Below are positions 1-9,009 of a stretch of 64,000 nt of DNA, in pieces (the stretch's first letter is position 1; each line of letters starts with the position of its first letter). The notes under the pieces were generated by a model that saw only the letters and a program-made list of their open reading frames with translations, was not told the DNA's origin and did no database searches. The stretch comes from Salinispora vitiensis (GTDB lineage Bacteria > Actinomycetota > Actinomycetes > Mycobacteriales > Micromonosporaceae): assembly GCF_000378825.1 (NCBI RefSeq), contig NZ_KB900388.1:3164777-3228776 (forward strand), written 5' to 3'. A program made the translations under genes and the position numbers.

Positions 1-428
1 CCGGCCCGACCGTCGGCTACCTCGACATCCCCGACCGGGACCCGCGGACATACCCGCTGAGCGGGCGCGGAATGCTCTTCGTGCCCACCGTCTTCGGCGC
101 CCTGATGTGCTACGTCGAGCAACCCGGGCCTTACGCGATCGTCTACCGGGCGGCCGGGGTCGCCGAACTACTCGGTCCCCCGGACCCGGCGCGGCCGGTG
201 GACGCGCTGGACCGGCTGGTCGGTCGGGGCCGCGCCACCGTGCTGCGCGCCCTGACCGCCCCCGCGACGACCAGTCAGCTCGTCGCCCAACTCGGTCTGA
301 GCCTGGGCGGCGTCGGCGACCATCTGGCGGTGCTGCGCGAGGCGGGCCTGGTGACCCGCGCCCGCGCCGGCCGGACGGTCCGCTACCGCCGCACCTCGCT
401 GGGGGACGCGCTCGCCGAGAACGACTGA
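1..428 (+). CDS. ArsR-like winged-helix regulator, C-terminal part (5' end outside window)
   Basis: The reading frame is open from base 3 back past the window edge, so this is the C-terminal ~140 residues of a longer protein. The last ~70 residues form a winged-helix domain: RATVLRALTAPATTSQLVAQ is helix 1-2 of an ArsR fold, GLSLGGVGDHLAVLREAGLV is the recognition helix region, and TVRYRRTSLGD is the wing. The part before it resembles the effector region of the actinobacterial DUF5937/ArsR regulators. The last 46 bases overlap the convergent Lrp/AsnC gene. The target is unknown. Metal-binding cysteines of classical ArsR sensors are not seen in the visible part. Confidence 0.7.
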   Translation, partial: GPTVGYLDIPDRDPRTYPLSGRGMLFVPTVFGALMCYVEQPGPYAIVYRAAGVAELLGPPDPARPVDALDRLVGRGRATVLRALTAPATTSQLVAQLGLSLGGVGDHLAVLREAGLVTRARAGRTVRYRRTSLGDALAEND

Positions 429-949
429 CCGGACCCGGCGCCCTCCGCTGCCGTCGGCGACGTTGCCCGCAGCGCGGAGCGGAGCAGGGGCAGGACCCGG
501 TGCGGGATCTGCTCGGCCAGGGCGATGATCGTCGAGGTACGTCGGATGCTCTCGTGCGACACGATCTGGTCGATCACCCGTTGCAGGTCGGCGTTGGAGC
601 GGGCCACGATTCGGCAGAGCAGGTCACCGGAGCCGGTGATGGTGTGCGCCTCGAGCACCTCCGGGATCGCCGCCAGGTGGGCGACGACCGGATCGCGCCC
701 GTGTCGTTGGCTGATCTCCAGGGTGACGAAGCTGGTCACCGCGAACCCGACGGCGGCCGGGGACACCGCGGGGCCGAAACCGTCGATCACCCCGCGGGCG
801 ACCAACTTGTCCAGCCGCGCCTGCACGGTGCCCCGGGCCACCCCGAGGCGACGGGAGCACTCCAGCACGCCGATCCGCGGCTCCTCGGCGAAGAGCTCGA
901 TCAGGCCAACGTCGAGGCTGTCCAGCTGAACAGCATGACCAGGGTTCAT
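383..949 (-). CDS. Lrp/AsnC family transcriptional regulator
   Basis: This 188-residue protein has an N-terminal helix-turn-helix (about residues 8-55: LFAEEPRIGVLECSRRLGVA, then GTVQARLDKLVARGVI) and an AsnC/RAM ligand-binding domain (about 70-150, with HTITGSGDLLCRIVA). A Ser/Ala-rich tail of about 30 residues is longer than usual. ATG at 949 is preferred; a TTG two codons upstream is also in frame. It is divergent from hppD across a ~150 bp promoter region. Lrp-type regulators often sit beside actinobacterial hppD, so it probably controls tyrosine catabolism in response to an amino acid; this is inference. Its 3' end overlaps the convergent ArsR-like gene by 46 bp. Confidence 0.88.
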   Translation of the reverse strand: MNPGHAVQLDSLDVGLIELFAEEPRIGVLECSRRLGVARGTVQARLDKLVARGVIDGFGPAVSPAAVGFAVTSFVTLEISQRHGRDPVVAHLAAIPEVLEAHTITGSGDLLCRIVARSNADLQRVIDQIVSHESIRRTSTIIALAEQIPHRVLPLLRSALRATSPTAAEGAGSGQSFSASASPSEVRR

Positions 950-2309
<1,360 letters not shown>

Positions 2310-2366
2310 CGTCCAGGGGTTGGCGGCCCGGTGGCCGCCAACCCCCGGGCGGCCAACCCCCGTCGT

Positions 2367-2408
2367 TAAGGTGTCTAGGTGAGCGAGCAGAACGAGGTGG
2401 CGCGGTGA
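2367..2408 (+). promoter_or_regulatory. TAAGGT -10 box and 9-codon leaderless uORF before the RDD gene
   Basis: TAAGGT at 2367-2372 is a TAnnnT -10 hexamer. Six bases further, at 2379, a GTG opens a 9-codon frame (MSEQNEVAR) that stops with TGA at 2406-2408. That stop overlaps the RDD gene's GTG (2405-2407) as GTGA. The hexamer-to-GTG spacing matches leaderless actinobacterial transcripts, so the transcript may begin with this mini-ORF and feed ribosomes into the RDD gene. No -35 consensus is seen. Inferred from spacing only. Confidence 0.4.
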
Positions 2409-3346
2409 GCGTCGCACCCGGTTGGTATCTGGACCCCGCCGACCCCGACACCCGGCGGTACTGGGACGGCGAGGGTTGGCTCGGTGCGCCCATCCCGGCC
2501 GAGGCCACCCCCCCGGCGGGCCCGCCGCCGCCCGAGCCCGAGCCTGAGCCTGCGCCCGAGTCGAAGCCGGCTACCCGGTTCGACAAGCCCGGCCCACCCG
2601 CCGGCCAACCAGGCGCCGCGGCGGGCCAGCCCGCCCCGGGCGGGTCCGGCACCCCGTCACCGGGCCACGGGCCGCCACCGGGCGCGCCGTACCGGGGGAC
2701 GCCCGGCGGGCCGCCACCGGGCGCGCCGTACCCGACCTGGCCCGGTCAGCAGCCCGAGCCTCGTCCGCACGGGCTGCCACTGGCCGGGTTGGGGGCCCGG
2801 CTGGTAGCCCGCCTCATCGACATCACCGTCGTCCTCGCGCTGAACGTGGTGGTGAACTCCTGGTTCGTGTGGCAGTACGTCCAGCAGATCTCCCCGCCCT
2901 TCGCCGAGGCCTGGCGCCGGATCGTTGAGCAGGACACCGCCAACACCACCGAGATACCGGAGGCGGGTGACCAGGCCGCCAACCTCCAGATCGTGATTCT
3001 GTTGATCGCCACGGCGCTCTGGATGGCCTACGAGGTACCGTCGATGGCCAACCGCGGGCAGACCTTCGGCAAGCGGGTGATGGGCCTGCAGGTGCTACCG
3101 GTGAGCGCCGTCGCCCCGCTGGGCTTCGGGCGGGCGCTGCGCCGCTGGAACACGCTCGGCCTGCCCACCCTGCTCTGGTTCTGCGGCATCGGCTTCCTGC
3201 TGCAGCTCATCGACTCCCTCTCCCCGCTGTTCGACCGTCCGCTCCGGCAGGCCCTGCACGACAAGCGGGCGCAGACCGTGGTGGTCCAGCTACCCCGTAC
3301 CCCCGTCCCGAATGACCGCCCCGCACCTCCGGGAGACACCCCATGA
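2405..3346 (+). CDS. DUF2510 / RDD-domain membrane protein
   Basis: 313 residues starting at GTG 2405. Residues 3-25 (APGWYLDPADPD, then RYWDGEGW) are a DUF2510 motif. A Pro/Gly-rich linker follows to about residue 120 with a repeated PPPGAPYRGTPGG-type unit. The C-terminal half is an RDD domain with about three membrane segments (RLVARLIDITVVLALNVVVN; ANLQIVILLIATALWMAYE; TLLWFCGIGFLLQLIDSL) and the GQTFGKRVMGLQV motif. RDD proteins are small membrane proteins of poorly known role, some linked to ion exchange. Its end overlaps the aminotransferase start by 4 nt (ATGA), so the two are probably co-translated. Confidence 0.8.
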   Translation: MSVAPGWYLDPADPDTRRYWDGEGWLGAPIPAEATPPAGPPPPEPEPEPAPESKPATRFDKPGPPAGQPGAAAGQPAPGGSGTPSPGHGPPPGAPYRGTPGGPPPGAPYPTWPGQQPEPRPHGLPLAGLGARLVARLIDITVVLALNVVVNSWFVWQYVQQISPPFAEAWRRIVEQDTANTTEIPEAGDQAANLQIVILLIATALWMAYEVPSMANRGQTFGKRVMGLQVLPVSAVAPLGFGRALRRWNTLGLPTLLWFCGIGFLLQLIDSLSPLFDRPLRQALHDKRAQTVVVQLPRTPVPNDRPAPPGDTP

Positions 3347-4446
3347 CCGATACCGGACGACGCCGGCCAGCACCCCGGCTGACCCGCGCCGACCTGGACG
3401 TCCTGCCCAGCTACGTGCCGGGGCGCAGCCCGGCCGACCTGGCCCGCGAGCTGGGCCTGCCCGAGGCGATCAAACTGGCCAGCAACGAGGTGCCGTACGG
3501 GCCGCTGCCCGGGGTGGTGGCGGCGGTCACCGAGGCCGCCGCCGGCGCCCACCGGTACCCGGACATGGGCGTGGTGGCGCTGCGCGCGGCCCTCGCCGAG
3601 CAGTACGGGGTGGACGCCGAGCGGATCGCCACCGGCTGTGGCTCGGTGGCGCTCGCCGATCACCTGGTCCGGGCCACCTGCATGCCCGGTGACGAGTTGC
3701 TCTACTCCTGGCGCTCGTTCGAGGCGTACCCGATCATCGCGGCGACCAACGGGGCGACCAGCGTACGGGTCAGCAACGACGCCGGGCACGGGCACGACCT
3801 GACCGCGATGGCCGCCGCGATAACCGACCGCACTCGAATGGTCCTGGTCTGCAACCCGAACAACCCCACCGGCACCGCGGTACGCCGAGCCGAGCTGGAG
3901 CGCTTCCTCGACCAGGTCCCGGACGACGTGCTGGTGGTCATCGACGAGGCGTACCGGGAGTTCGTCACCGACCCGGAGGTGCCGGACGGCCTCGGCTATC
4001 TGGACCGACCGAACGTGGCGGTGCTGCGGACCCTGTCGAAGGCCTGGGGCCTGGCCGGGCTGCGGATCGGCTTCCTGGTCGCCCAGCCGGAGGTCGCCGC
4101 GGCCATCCGAAAGGTGGTCACGCCCTTCTCCGCCAGCGCGGCCGCCCAGGCCGGCGCGCTGGCGGCCCTCGCCCAGGCCGACGAGGTACGGCGACGCTGC
4201 GCCCTGGTCGTGGCCGAGCGGGGCCGGGTCACCGAGGCGGTACGCAAGCTGGTCCCGGACGTACCGAACAGCCAGGCCAACTTCGTCTGGCTACCCCTGG
4301 GCGACCAGGCGGTGGAGTTCGGCCGGGCCTGCGAGTCGCGCGGCGTGATCGTGCGACCCTTCCCCGGCGACGGAGTCCGGGTCACCATCGGCACCCCGGC
4401 CGAGAACGACGCCTTCCTAGCCGCGGCGGAGGCCGCGCTCAGCTGA
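3343..4446 (+). CDS. pat: HisC-like PLP aminotransferase, probably aromatic amino acid aminotransferase
   Basis: A 367-residue class I/II aminotransferase of the histidinol-phosphate/aromatic aminotransferase group. Visible features are KLASNEVPYG (44-53), NPNNPTG (171-177), DEAY (201-204) and the PLP Schiff-base lysine K233 in TLSKAWGLAGLRIGF, with R241 after it. HisC and aromatic aminotransferases (Pat) share this fold and cannot be separated by motif alone. No histidine genes are nearby and hppD is about 1 kb upstream, so transamination between tyrosine/phenylalanine and their keto acids fits the context. It starts within the RDD stop codon (ATGA overlap). Confidence 0.82.
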   Translation: MTDTGRRRPAPRLTRADLDVLPSYVPGRSPADLARELGLPEAIKLASNEVPYGPLPGVVAAVTEAAAGAHRYPDMGVVALRAALAEQYGVDAERIATGCGSVALADHLVRATCMPGDELLYSWRSFEAYPIIAATNGATSVRVSNDAGHGHDLTAMAAAITDRTRMVLVCNPNNPTGTAVRRAELERFLDQVPDDVLVVIDEAYREFVTDPEVPDGLGYLDRPNVAVLRTLSKAWGLAGLRIGFLVAQPEVAAAIRKVVTPFSASAAAQAGALAALAQADEVRRRCALVVAERGRVTEAVRKLVPDVPNSQANFVWLPLGDQAVEFGRACESRGVIVRPFPGDGVRVTIGTPAENDAFLAAAEAALS

Positions 4447-4453
4447 GCCACGG

Positions 4454-4560
4454 CGGTTCTGCTCGCCGCGAGCTGACGGCCTGCTCGGGTCGCGGCGAGT
4501 AGCGACCTACTCAGGTCGCGGCGAGCAGACGGCCTGCTCAGGTCGCGGCGAGCAGAACCG
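4454..4560. terminator. 18-bp inverted repeat enclosing ~27-bp tandem repeats between convergent genes
   Basis: CGGTTCTGCTCGCCGCGA at 4454-4471 is perfectly inverted at 4543-4560. Inside are about 2.6 copies of a 26-27 bp unit beginning GGTCGCGGCGAG (4488, 4514, 4541). The structure lies at the junction of the convergent aminotransferase and beta-propeller genes and covers the latter's stop codon (4538-4540). A bidirectional terminator role is likely; no U-tract is present. Confidence 0.55.
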
Positions 4561-5788
4561 GTCGCGAGGTGAGGAAGTAACCCTGATCGTCCGCCTCCGC
4601 GTCGACCGGGAGGCGGAGGCACTCCACCGCCAGGTAGCCGTCGACCGCGTACGCCGCGCCCGGGGCCCACGATGTGCTGTCGGTGCCGAGCGAAAGCTGG
4701 AACCGGGATCGCTGATCCCCGCTGACCGAATCAAGCGTGATCAGATTGTTACTTTCAGTGATCAGATGCACTCGGTCCGGCTCCACCGCGAGTACCCGGG
4801 CCCCGCCCACGTCCTCGTGTCGCCACCGCTCGCTCCCGGTCCGCGCCTCCCGGGCCACCAGGACACCATCCCGTACGCCGACGGCCACGTCACCGGCGAG
4901 CCGGGTGTCCGGCGCGTCCAGCACCGGTGCCGCCACCGGCTCTCCCGGGCCGAACAGCCAGCCCCGAGCCGCGTCGTCACCCGGTCCGACCGCCGTCCGG
5001 AGGCCGGCGCAACCGGATCGACCCGAGTGGCAGCCGAGCGGGGTGACGACCAGCGTCTCCCCGCCACCCGGCGGGCTCCAGCGGGTGACGGCGCCGGTGG
5101 CCGCGTCCCGGAAGTCGATGGTCGCCGCCGGGCCGCAGGAGTCGACGCTCACCAGAGCGCCCGCCGTGCTGGTGCCGATCGCCTGCTGGCACCCCGGCCG
5201 GACGTCGGACTGCCAGAGTCGCTGCCCATCGGCGAGATTCCAGCCGGCCATCGCATCCCCGCCGGCAGCGAGCACCACCGAGGTGTCGGCAGCCGAAGCC
5301 AGGAAGAGCCCCGCCGGGTTCCACACGGTTTCCGCACCGGTTCGCCGGGACTCGGTGTCGTGCTCCGGCACCGGCCCCTCCGCCCGCCAGGCGACCTGGC
5401 CGGTACGCCCGTCCAGCGCCACCACCTGACCGTCCGACCACTGGGTGACCACGGTGTGGCCGCTCGCCACCACGCCCTCCAGCTCGGCGGGCCAGCGGCG
5501 GAAGGACCAGTACGGGGTACTTCGATGCTTGAACTCGACCGGCTCGTCGGCGTAGACCTGGCGCTCGGAGGCGTACACCCGGATTCGGCCGTCCACCACC
5601 AGTGGCGCCACCGGCAGCCGCGCGACGAGGCCGGGGGACGGAGTCGCCGCCGTGGGGTATGCGCCGGCCGCCGCGGTGCTGACCTCGGCCGGGGCCAGCA
5701 CCCGGTAAACCGTGGCCGCCACCGCCATCAGCACCACCACGACCACCGTCGCCACGACGAAGAGCCGACGGCCTGTCGGGAAAACCAT
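4538..5788 (-). CDS. Membrane-anchored PQQ-like beta-propeller protein
   Basis: 416 residues from ATG 5788, chosen over an upstream in-frame ATG because GGAGGTGCGC directly precedes it. One N-terminal membrane segment (about residues 8-28, RLFVVATVVVVVLMAVAATVY) anchors an extracytoplasmic domain. That domain carries PQQ/pyrrolo-quinoline-type propeller blades: VVALDGRTGQVAWRAEG, WNLADGQRLWQSD, LVAREARTGSERWRHED and LITLDSVSGDQRSRFQ. Scattered cysteines suggest disulfides. Such proteins usually act as scaffolds (BamB-like) rather than true PQQ enzymes. Function is unknown. The stop codon is part of the tandem repeat block at 4488-4555. Confidence 0.7.
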   Translation of the reverse strand: MVFPTGRRLFVVATVVVVVLMAVAATVYRVLAPAEVSTAAAGAYPTAATPSPGLVARLPVAPLVVDGRIRVYASERQVYADEPVEFKHRSTPYWSFRRWPAELEGVVASGHTVVTQWSDGQVVALDGRTGQVAWRAEGPVPEHDTESRRTGAETVWNPAGLFLASAADTSVVLAAGGDAMAGWNLADGQRLWQSDVRPGCQQAIGTSTAGALVSVDSCGPAATIDFRDAATGAVTRWSPPGGGETLVVTPLGCHSGRSGCAGLRTAVGPGDDAARGWLFGPGEPVAAPVLDAPDTRLAGDVAVGVRDGVLVAREARTGSERWRHEDVGGARVLAVEPDRVHLITESNNLITLDSVSGDQRSRFQLSLGTDSTSWAPGAAYAVDGYLAVECLRLPVDAEADDQGYFLTSRPVLLAAT

Positions 5789-5841
5789 GCGCACCTCCGC
5801 CCGGAACCCTACCCAGCACACGGCGCCCGGCTGCGGCGTGG

Positions 5842-6303
5842 TTACCGGACCGACGCGGCCCGGCCGGCGGCGAGCTCGGCGAGATCACGGCGCAGCGCAC
5901 CGGAGACCGCCCGCGCGGCCAGCCCGCCGAGGAAAAACGCGACGATTCGGCCACGGGCACCGACGGGGATCGCCTCCTGGGTGACCGTGACCACCGTGTT
6001 GCGTTCGCCTCGGCACCGGGCCGGGCGCAGCGCCCAGGTGGTCCGATAGTCCACCTCCCGGCCGGGCGAGGCGAGCACCAGCAGGTGCGGCGGCACGGCC
6101 TCGACCACGACAAACTCCTCGACCAGCACCGCACCGTCCGGCTGGGAGCGGACCTCCCGCCAGGCGGTGCCCGGGCCGAATTCGCCGCGAGTCAGGACCA
6201 CCCGACCCCCGGCGGCGTGGGTGCGCGCGGTCAGGTCGGTGAGCAGGCGCCACACGTCGTTCGGCTGCGCCTGGATGGCCCGCGTGACCGTCACCCGCGA
6301 CAT
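5842..6303 (-). CDS. SRPBCC (polyketide cyclase/START-like) family protein
   Basis: 153 residues from ATG 6303 with GGGAGGTGG just upstream. The pattern MSRVTVTRAIQAQPNDVWRL at the start, the central HLLVLASPGREVDYRTTWAL and a long C-terminal helix (ARGRIVAFFLGGLAARAVSG) are typical of the SRPBCC hydrophobic-pocket fold (polyketide cyclase/dehydrase-like proteins). Members bind diverse hydrophobic ligands, so no substrate can be named. It lies 53 bp upstream of the beta-propeller gene on the same strand and may be co-transcribed with it. Confidence 0.65.
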   Translation of the reverse strand: MSRVTVTRAIQAQPNDVWRLLTDLTARTHAAGGRVVLTRGEFGPGTAWREVRSQPDGAVLVEEFVVVEAVPPHLLVLASPGREVDYRTTWALRPARCRGERNTVVTVTQEAIPVGARGRIVAFFLGGLAARAVSGALRRDLAELAAGRAASVR

Positions 6304-6405
6304 ACCACCTCCCGTGGTGTCGACGGTACGCGCTGTGACCGCCGCGCGGGTCCCGCCGCCGGCTATTGCCGGACAGCTGCCCCGCACGGCCCCCTCGCCA
6401 CTCAG

Positions 6406-6612
6406 CTACCCGAGCTCTCCGGCCCGGACCGCTCGGATGAACCTTTCCCAGTCCGGACCCCCCACCGCGAGGGCCGGACCAGATCTGTCCTTGGAGTCAC
6501 GTACGGCCACCACGCCGAGCGCCTGGACCAGGTTGTCGGCCACCTCCACACAGAGCCCCTGGTCATTGGAGCGGCTGCTGGATCGCCAGACCGCGCCTGG
6601 GTAACCGTTCAC
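6406..6612 (-). CDS. DUF397 domain protein (orphan)
   Basis: 68 residues starting at GTG 6612 with a GGAGG box 7-8 nt upstream. VWRSSSRSNDQGLCVEVADN and VAVRDSKD are the DUF397 signature. GPALAVGGPDWERFIRAVRAG is the conserved C-terminal part. DUF397 proteins are a hallmark of Streptomyces and Micromonosporaceae and usually follow a gene for an XRE helix-turn-helix regulator. No such regulator precedes this copy: the 254 bp up to fahA hold only a doubtful 61-codon frame (6609-6794). The role is probably regulatory, by analogy with BldB/WhiJ-type pairs. Confidence 0.85.
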   Translation of the reverse strand: MNGYPGAVWRSSSRSNDQGLCVEVADNLVQALGVVAVRDSKDRSGPALAVGGPDWERFIRAVRAGELG

Positions 6613-6866
6613 CCTTCACCCTCCTGTCGCCGTGCCGCCAACCAGCCGCGAGCCGACCCGGGGAGCAGGGCCGTATCGCGTGGCGACGGATCCGATCGAT
6701 CAACGTGACGGGAAGGAGGCCCGATCGCACGACCTGTGCGATCCACCCGTACCGGTGGAGGTTTCTCGCCCGGCACCGGCAGACCTGGGTGCACCGGTGC
6801 TATCGCTCCGGCACCGCGGCGCCACCAGGGCGGCGCGGTGCCGGGACGGAAGGGGTATTCGCCGAG

Positions 6867-8063
6867 TCAGCGGGGGGCGACGACGGTGCCGGTGACCTCA
6901 CCGAGGCCGACGGTCGTGCCGTCCGGCCCGGGCGCGGTGCCGGTGATGGTGATGGTGTCGCCGTCGGCCAGGAAGGTACGTTCGCTGCCACCGACCTGGA
7001 CCGGCTCCGCCCCACCCCAGGTCAGCTCCAGGAACGAACCGACCTGGCCGCGCTCGGCGCCGGAGACGGTGCCGGAGGCGTAGAGGTCGCCGGTGCGCAG
7101 CGCGGCTCCGTTGACGGTCAGATGGGCCAGCTGCTGCGCCGGCGTCCAGTACATGGTGGCGAACGGCGGCTCGCTCACCCGCTCGCCGTTCCACTCCACC
7201 GACAGGCGTAGATCCAGCCCGAGGTGCGGCTCGTCGCGCAGGTAGTCAGCGACCGGCGGATCCTGCTCCGGCGCCGGCACGAACGCCGCATCGAGCGCCG
7301 CCAGCGGCGTCACCCAGGCCGCCACCGAGGTGGCGAAGGACTTACCGAGGAACGGTCCGAGGGGTTGGTACTCCCAGGCCTGGATGTCCCGGGCGGACCA
7401 GTCGTTGACCAGGACCACGCCGAACACGTGGTCGGCGAAGTCACCGACCGGGACGCGGCTGCCCAGCGGGCTGGGCACACCCACCACAAAGCCGACCTCC
7501 GCCTCGATGTCGAGGCGAACCGAGGGGCCGGTGACCGGACCCTGCGGAGTAGCCCGCTGGCCGTACGGCCGGACGATTGGGGTACCGGAGACCACGACGG
7601 TGCCGGCCCGACCGTGGTAGCCGATCGGCAGGTGTTTCCAGTTGGGCAGCAGCGGCGGCTGGCCCGGCCGGAAGATCTGACCGACGTTGCTGGCGTGCTG
7701 CTCGGAGGAGTAGAAGTCGACGTAGTCCGCCACGTCGAAGGGGAGTAGGAGCTCCACGCTCGACAGTGGCCGGAGCAGCGGCTCGACCGCTGCCCGGTGG
7801 GAGCTGTCGGTGAGCAGTTCGACAATCCGCTCCCGCACGGTGGTCCACTGCGGACGGCCAAGCGCCATGAAGTCGTTCAACCGGGGGCGGCTCAGCGTAC
7901 CGGCAGCCAGCACCAGGCCGGCCTGCTCGGCGCCGCCGAGGTCCAGTACGTGGGAACCGACGCGTACGCCCACCCGTGGCTCGCGGTCGGCGGTGCGAAA
8001 CACCCCGTACGGCAGGTTGTGCAGCCCGTACGGCGAGCCCTCCAGGCCGGTCACCCAGGTCAT
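6867..8063 (-). CDS. fahA: Fumarylacetoacetase
   Basis: Last step of homogentisate breakdown, hydrolysing fumarylacetoacetate to fumarate and acetoacetate. 398 residues from ATG 8063. The N-terminal SH3-like domain (to about 120) is followed by the FAH catalytic domain with DYVDFYSSEQHASNVG, YHGRAGTVVVSGTPIVRP, and the metal-site stretch LVNDWSARDIQAWEYQPLG then PFLGKSFATS. The start overlaps the stop of the upstream unknown gene by 4 nt (ATGA), so the two are translationally coupled. hmgA is divergent from this pair. Confidence 0.95.
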   Translation of the reverse strand: MTWVTGLEGSPYGLHNLPYGVFRTADREPRVGVRVGSHVLDLGGAEQAGLVLAAGTLSRPRLNDFMALGRPQWTTVRERIVELLTDSSHRAAVEPLLRPLSSVELLLPFDVADYVDFYSSEQHASNVGQIFRPGQPPLLPNWKHLPIGYHGRAGTVVVSGTPIVRPYGQRATPQGPVTGPSVRLDIEAEVGFVVGVPSPLGSRVPVGDFADHVFGVVLVNDWSARDIQAWEYQPLGPFLGKSFATSVAAWVTPLAALDAAFVPAPEQDPPVADYLRDEPHLGLDLRLSVEWNGERVSEPPFATMYWTPAQQLAHLTVNGAALRTGDLYASGTVSGAERGQVGSFLELTWGGAEPVQVGGSERTFLADGDTITITGTAPGPDGTTVGLGEVTGTVVAPR

Positions 8064-8923
8064 GCGTCGGTACCCCCGTTCACCAGCCCCAGCTGGGTCA
8101 GATCGGTCAGTGGTTCCAGGATGCTGCACGAGCCGTAGCCGATCCAGAGCGGACGCGCCGCGTCCAGCCGCTGCTCGATCGACACGAGCAGCGGCCGCGG
8201 GTCGGTGGCGCGGAGCAGCTCGGTGACCCGCTCCACCTCGGCGCCCCCGGCCGCGACGAGCGCGGCGGCGAGCACGTTCACGAAGCCGTGGTGGGTGAAG
8301 CCGGTCTCCCGGTCCAGGTGTCGCATCGCGCGGTGCAGCCCGGCGGTCAGTTTGAACGGCAGCCCCCGTTGCTGGCACCCGTGGATCACCGCGGCCAGCT
8401 CGGCGGGGGTGGGGAAGAGCTCGGCGGCGAGCCCGCCGGTCCGGAACTTCGCGGCCACCGGCAGCCCGGCGGCGCGGGCCTCGACGAGCCGGTCCAGCGC
8501 ACCCATCAAGCCGAAGGTCAGCGGAATCTCGGCGTAGACGGTACGACCGGCGAGCTGCTCCGCCACCGCGAGTAGCTTGGCCAGGCCCGGCTGCGGGTCT
8601 GCGCCGCGGGCGGCGACGGCGACCTCGACCTGCTGGATCCTGACGCCGGGGGGCACTGCGGCGAGGGCGGCCGGGAGGCCGGCTGGTCCGGTGTCTCCGA
8701 TCAGCCCGATCGCCAGCTCCTCGGCCGGGTCGACCAGGGCATGCAGCTCCCGGTTAAGCACTGTGGAGGCGGGGACCAGGAGCGGGCCGACGAGCTCGGC
8801 GTACCAGGACGAGCGGTGCTGCCGATGCGCCGGAACAGCCTCGGGCAGCGACGCGCTGCCGGGCGGGAAGACGGCGGCGTCGTCGACGAGGCCGGCGAGG
8901 AGTCGGGGCAGCTTCGTTGACAC
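8060..8923 (-). CDS. Conserved hypothetical protein of the homogentisate locus
   Basis: 287 residues from GTG 8923. I do not recognise a named domain. Conserved-looking blocks are LVDDAAVFPPGSASLPEAV at the N-terminus, VAAKFRTGGLAAELFPTPAE (about 178-197), LPFKLTAGLHRAMRH (about 209-223) and WIGYGSCSI near the C-terminus. The alternating alpha/beta pattern and the KFRTGG/FKLTAGLH blocks suggest a TIM-barrel-like enzyme, but this is a guess. It is coupled by a 4-nt overlap to fahA and divergent from hmgA, so it very likely acts with the tyrosine/homogentisate pathway. It does not look like the glutathione- or mycothiol-dependent maleylacetoacetate isomerases. Confidence 0.75.
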   Translation of the reverse strand: MSTKLPRLLAGLVDDAAVFPPGSASLPEAVPAHRQHRSSWYAELVGPLLVPASTVLNRELHALVDPAEELAIGLIGDTGPAGLPAALAAVPPGVRIQQVEVAVAARGADPQPGLAKLLAVAEQLAGRTVYAEIPLTFGLMGALDRLVEARAAGLPVAAKFRTGGLAAELFPTPAELAAVIHGCQQRGLPFKLTAGLHRAMRHLDRETGFTHHGFVNVLAAALVAAGGAEVERVTELLRATDPRPLLVSIEQRLDAARPLWIGYGSCSILEPLTDLTQLGLVNGGTDA

Positions 8924-9009
8924 GAGACAACAATCTACGGGACGCTAAAGGAGCGGACAATAGCGTCCGATTGTCGGACACCCTGGATGATCTGCTCGGG
9001 GAGGGCGAG
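8924..9009. promoter_or_regulatory. hmgA / fahA-operon divergent promoter with nested inverted repeats
   Basis: Two interlocked inverted repeats are visible: GACGCTA (8941-8947) with TAGCGTC (8961-8967), and GACAAT (8956-8961) with ATTGTC (8970-8975). A further related half, GACAACAAT, lies at 8926-8934. TTGACA at 8917-8922 may be a -35 element for hmgA. GGGAGG (9000-9005) is the hmgA RBS. The dyads are good operator candidates for a homogentisate-responsive repressor or the Lrp-type regulator upstream. Confidence 0.5.

Noticed and set aside
3343..4446. Assignment as histidine-biosynthesis HisC
   Set aside because: Motifs fit HisC and aromatic aminotransferases equally; no his genes nearby and hppD adjacent, so the aromatic role is preferred, though not excluded.
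6609..6794. 61-codon frame overlapping the DUF397 start as GTGA
   Set aside because: Composition is unremarkable (Pro/Arg-rich), no domain and no clear RBS; the overlap alone is weak support. Kept only as a possible remnant.
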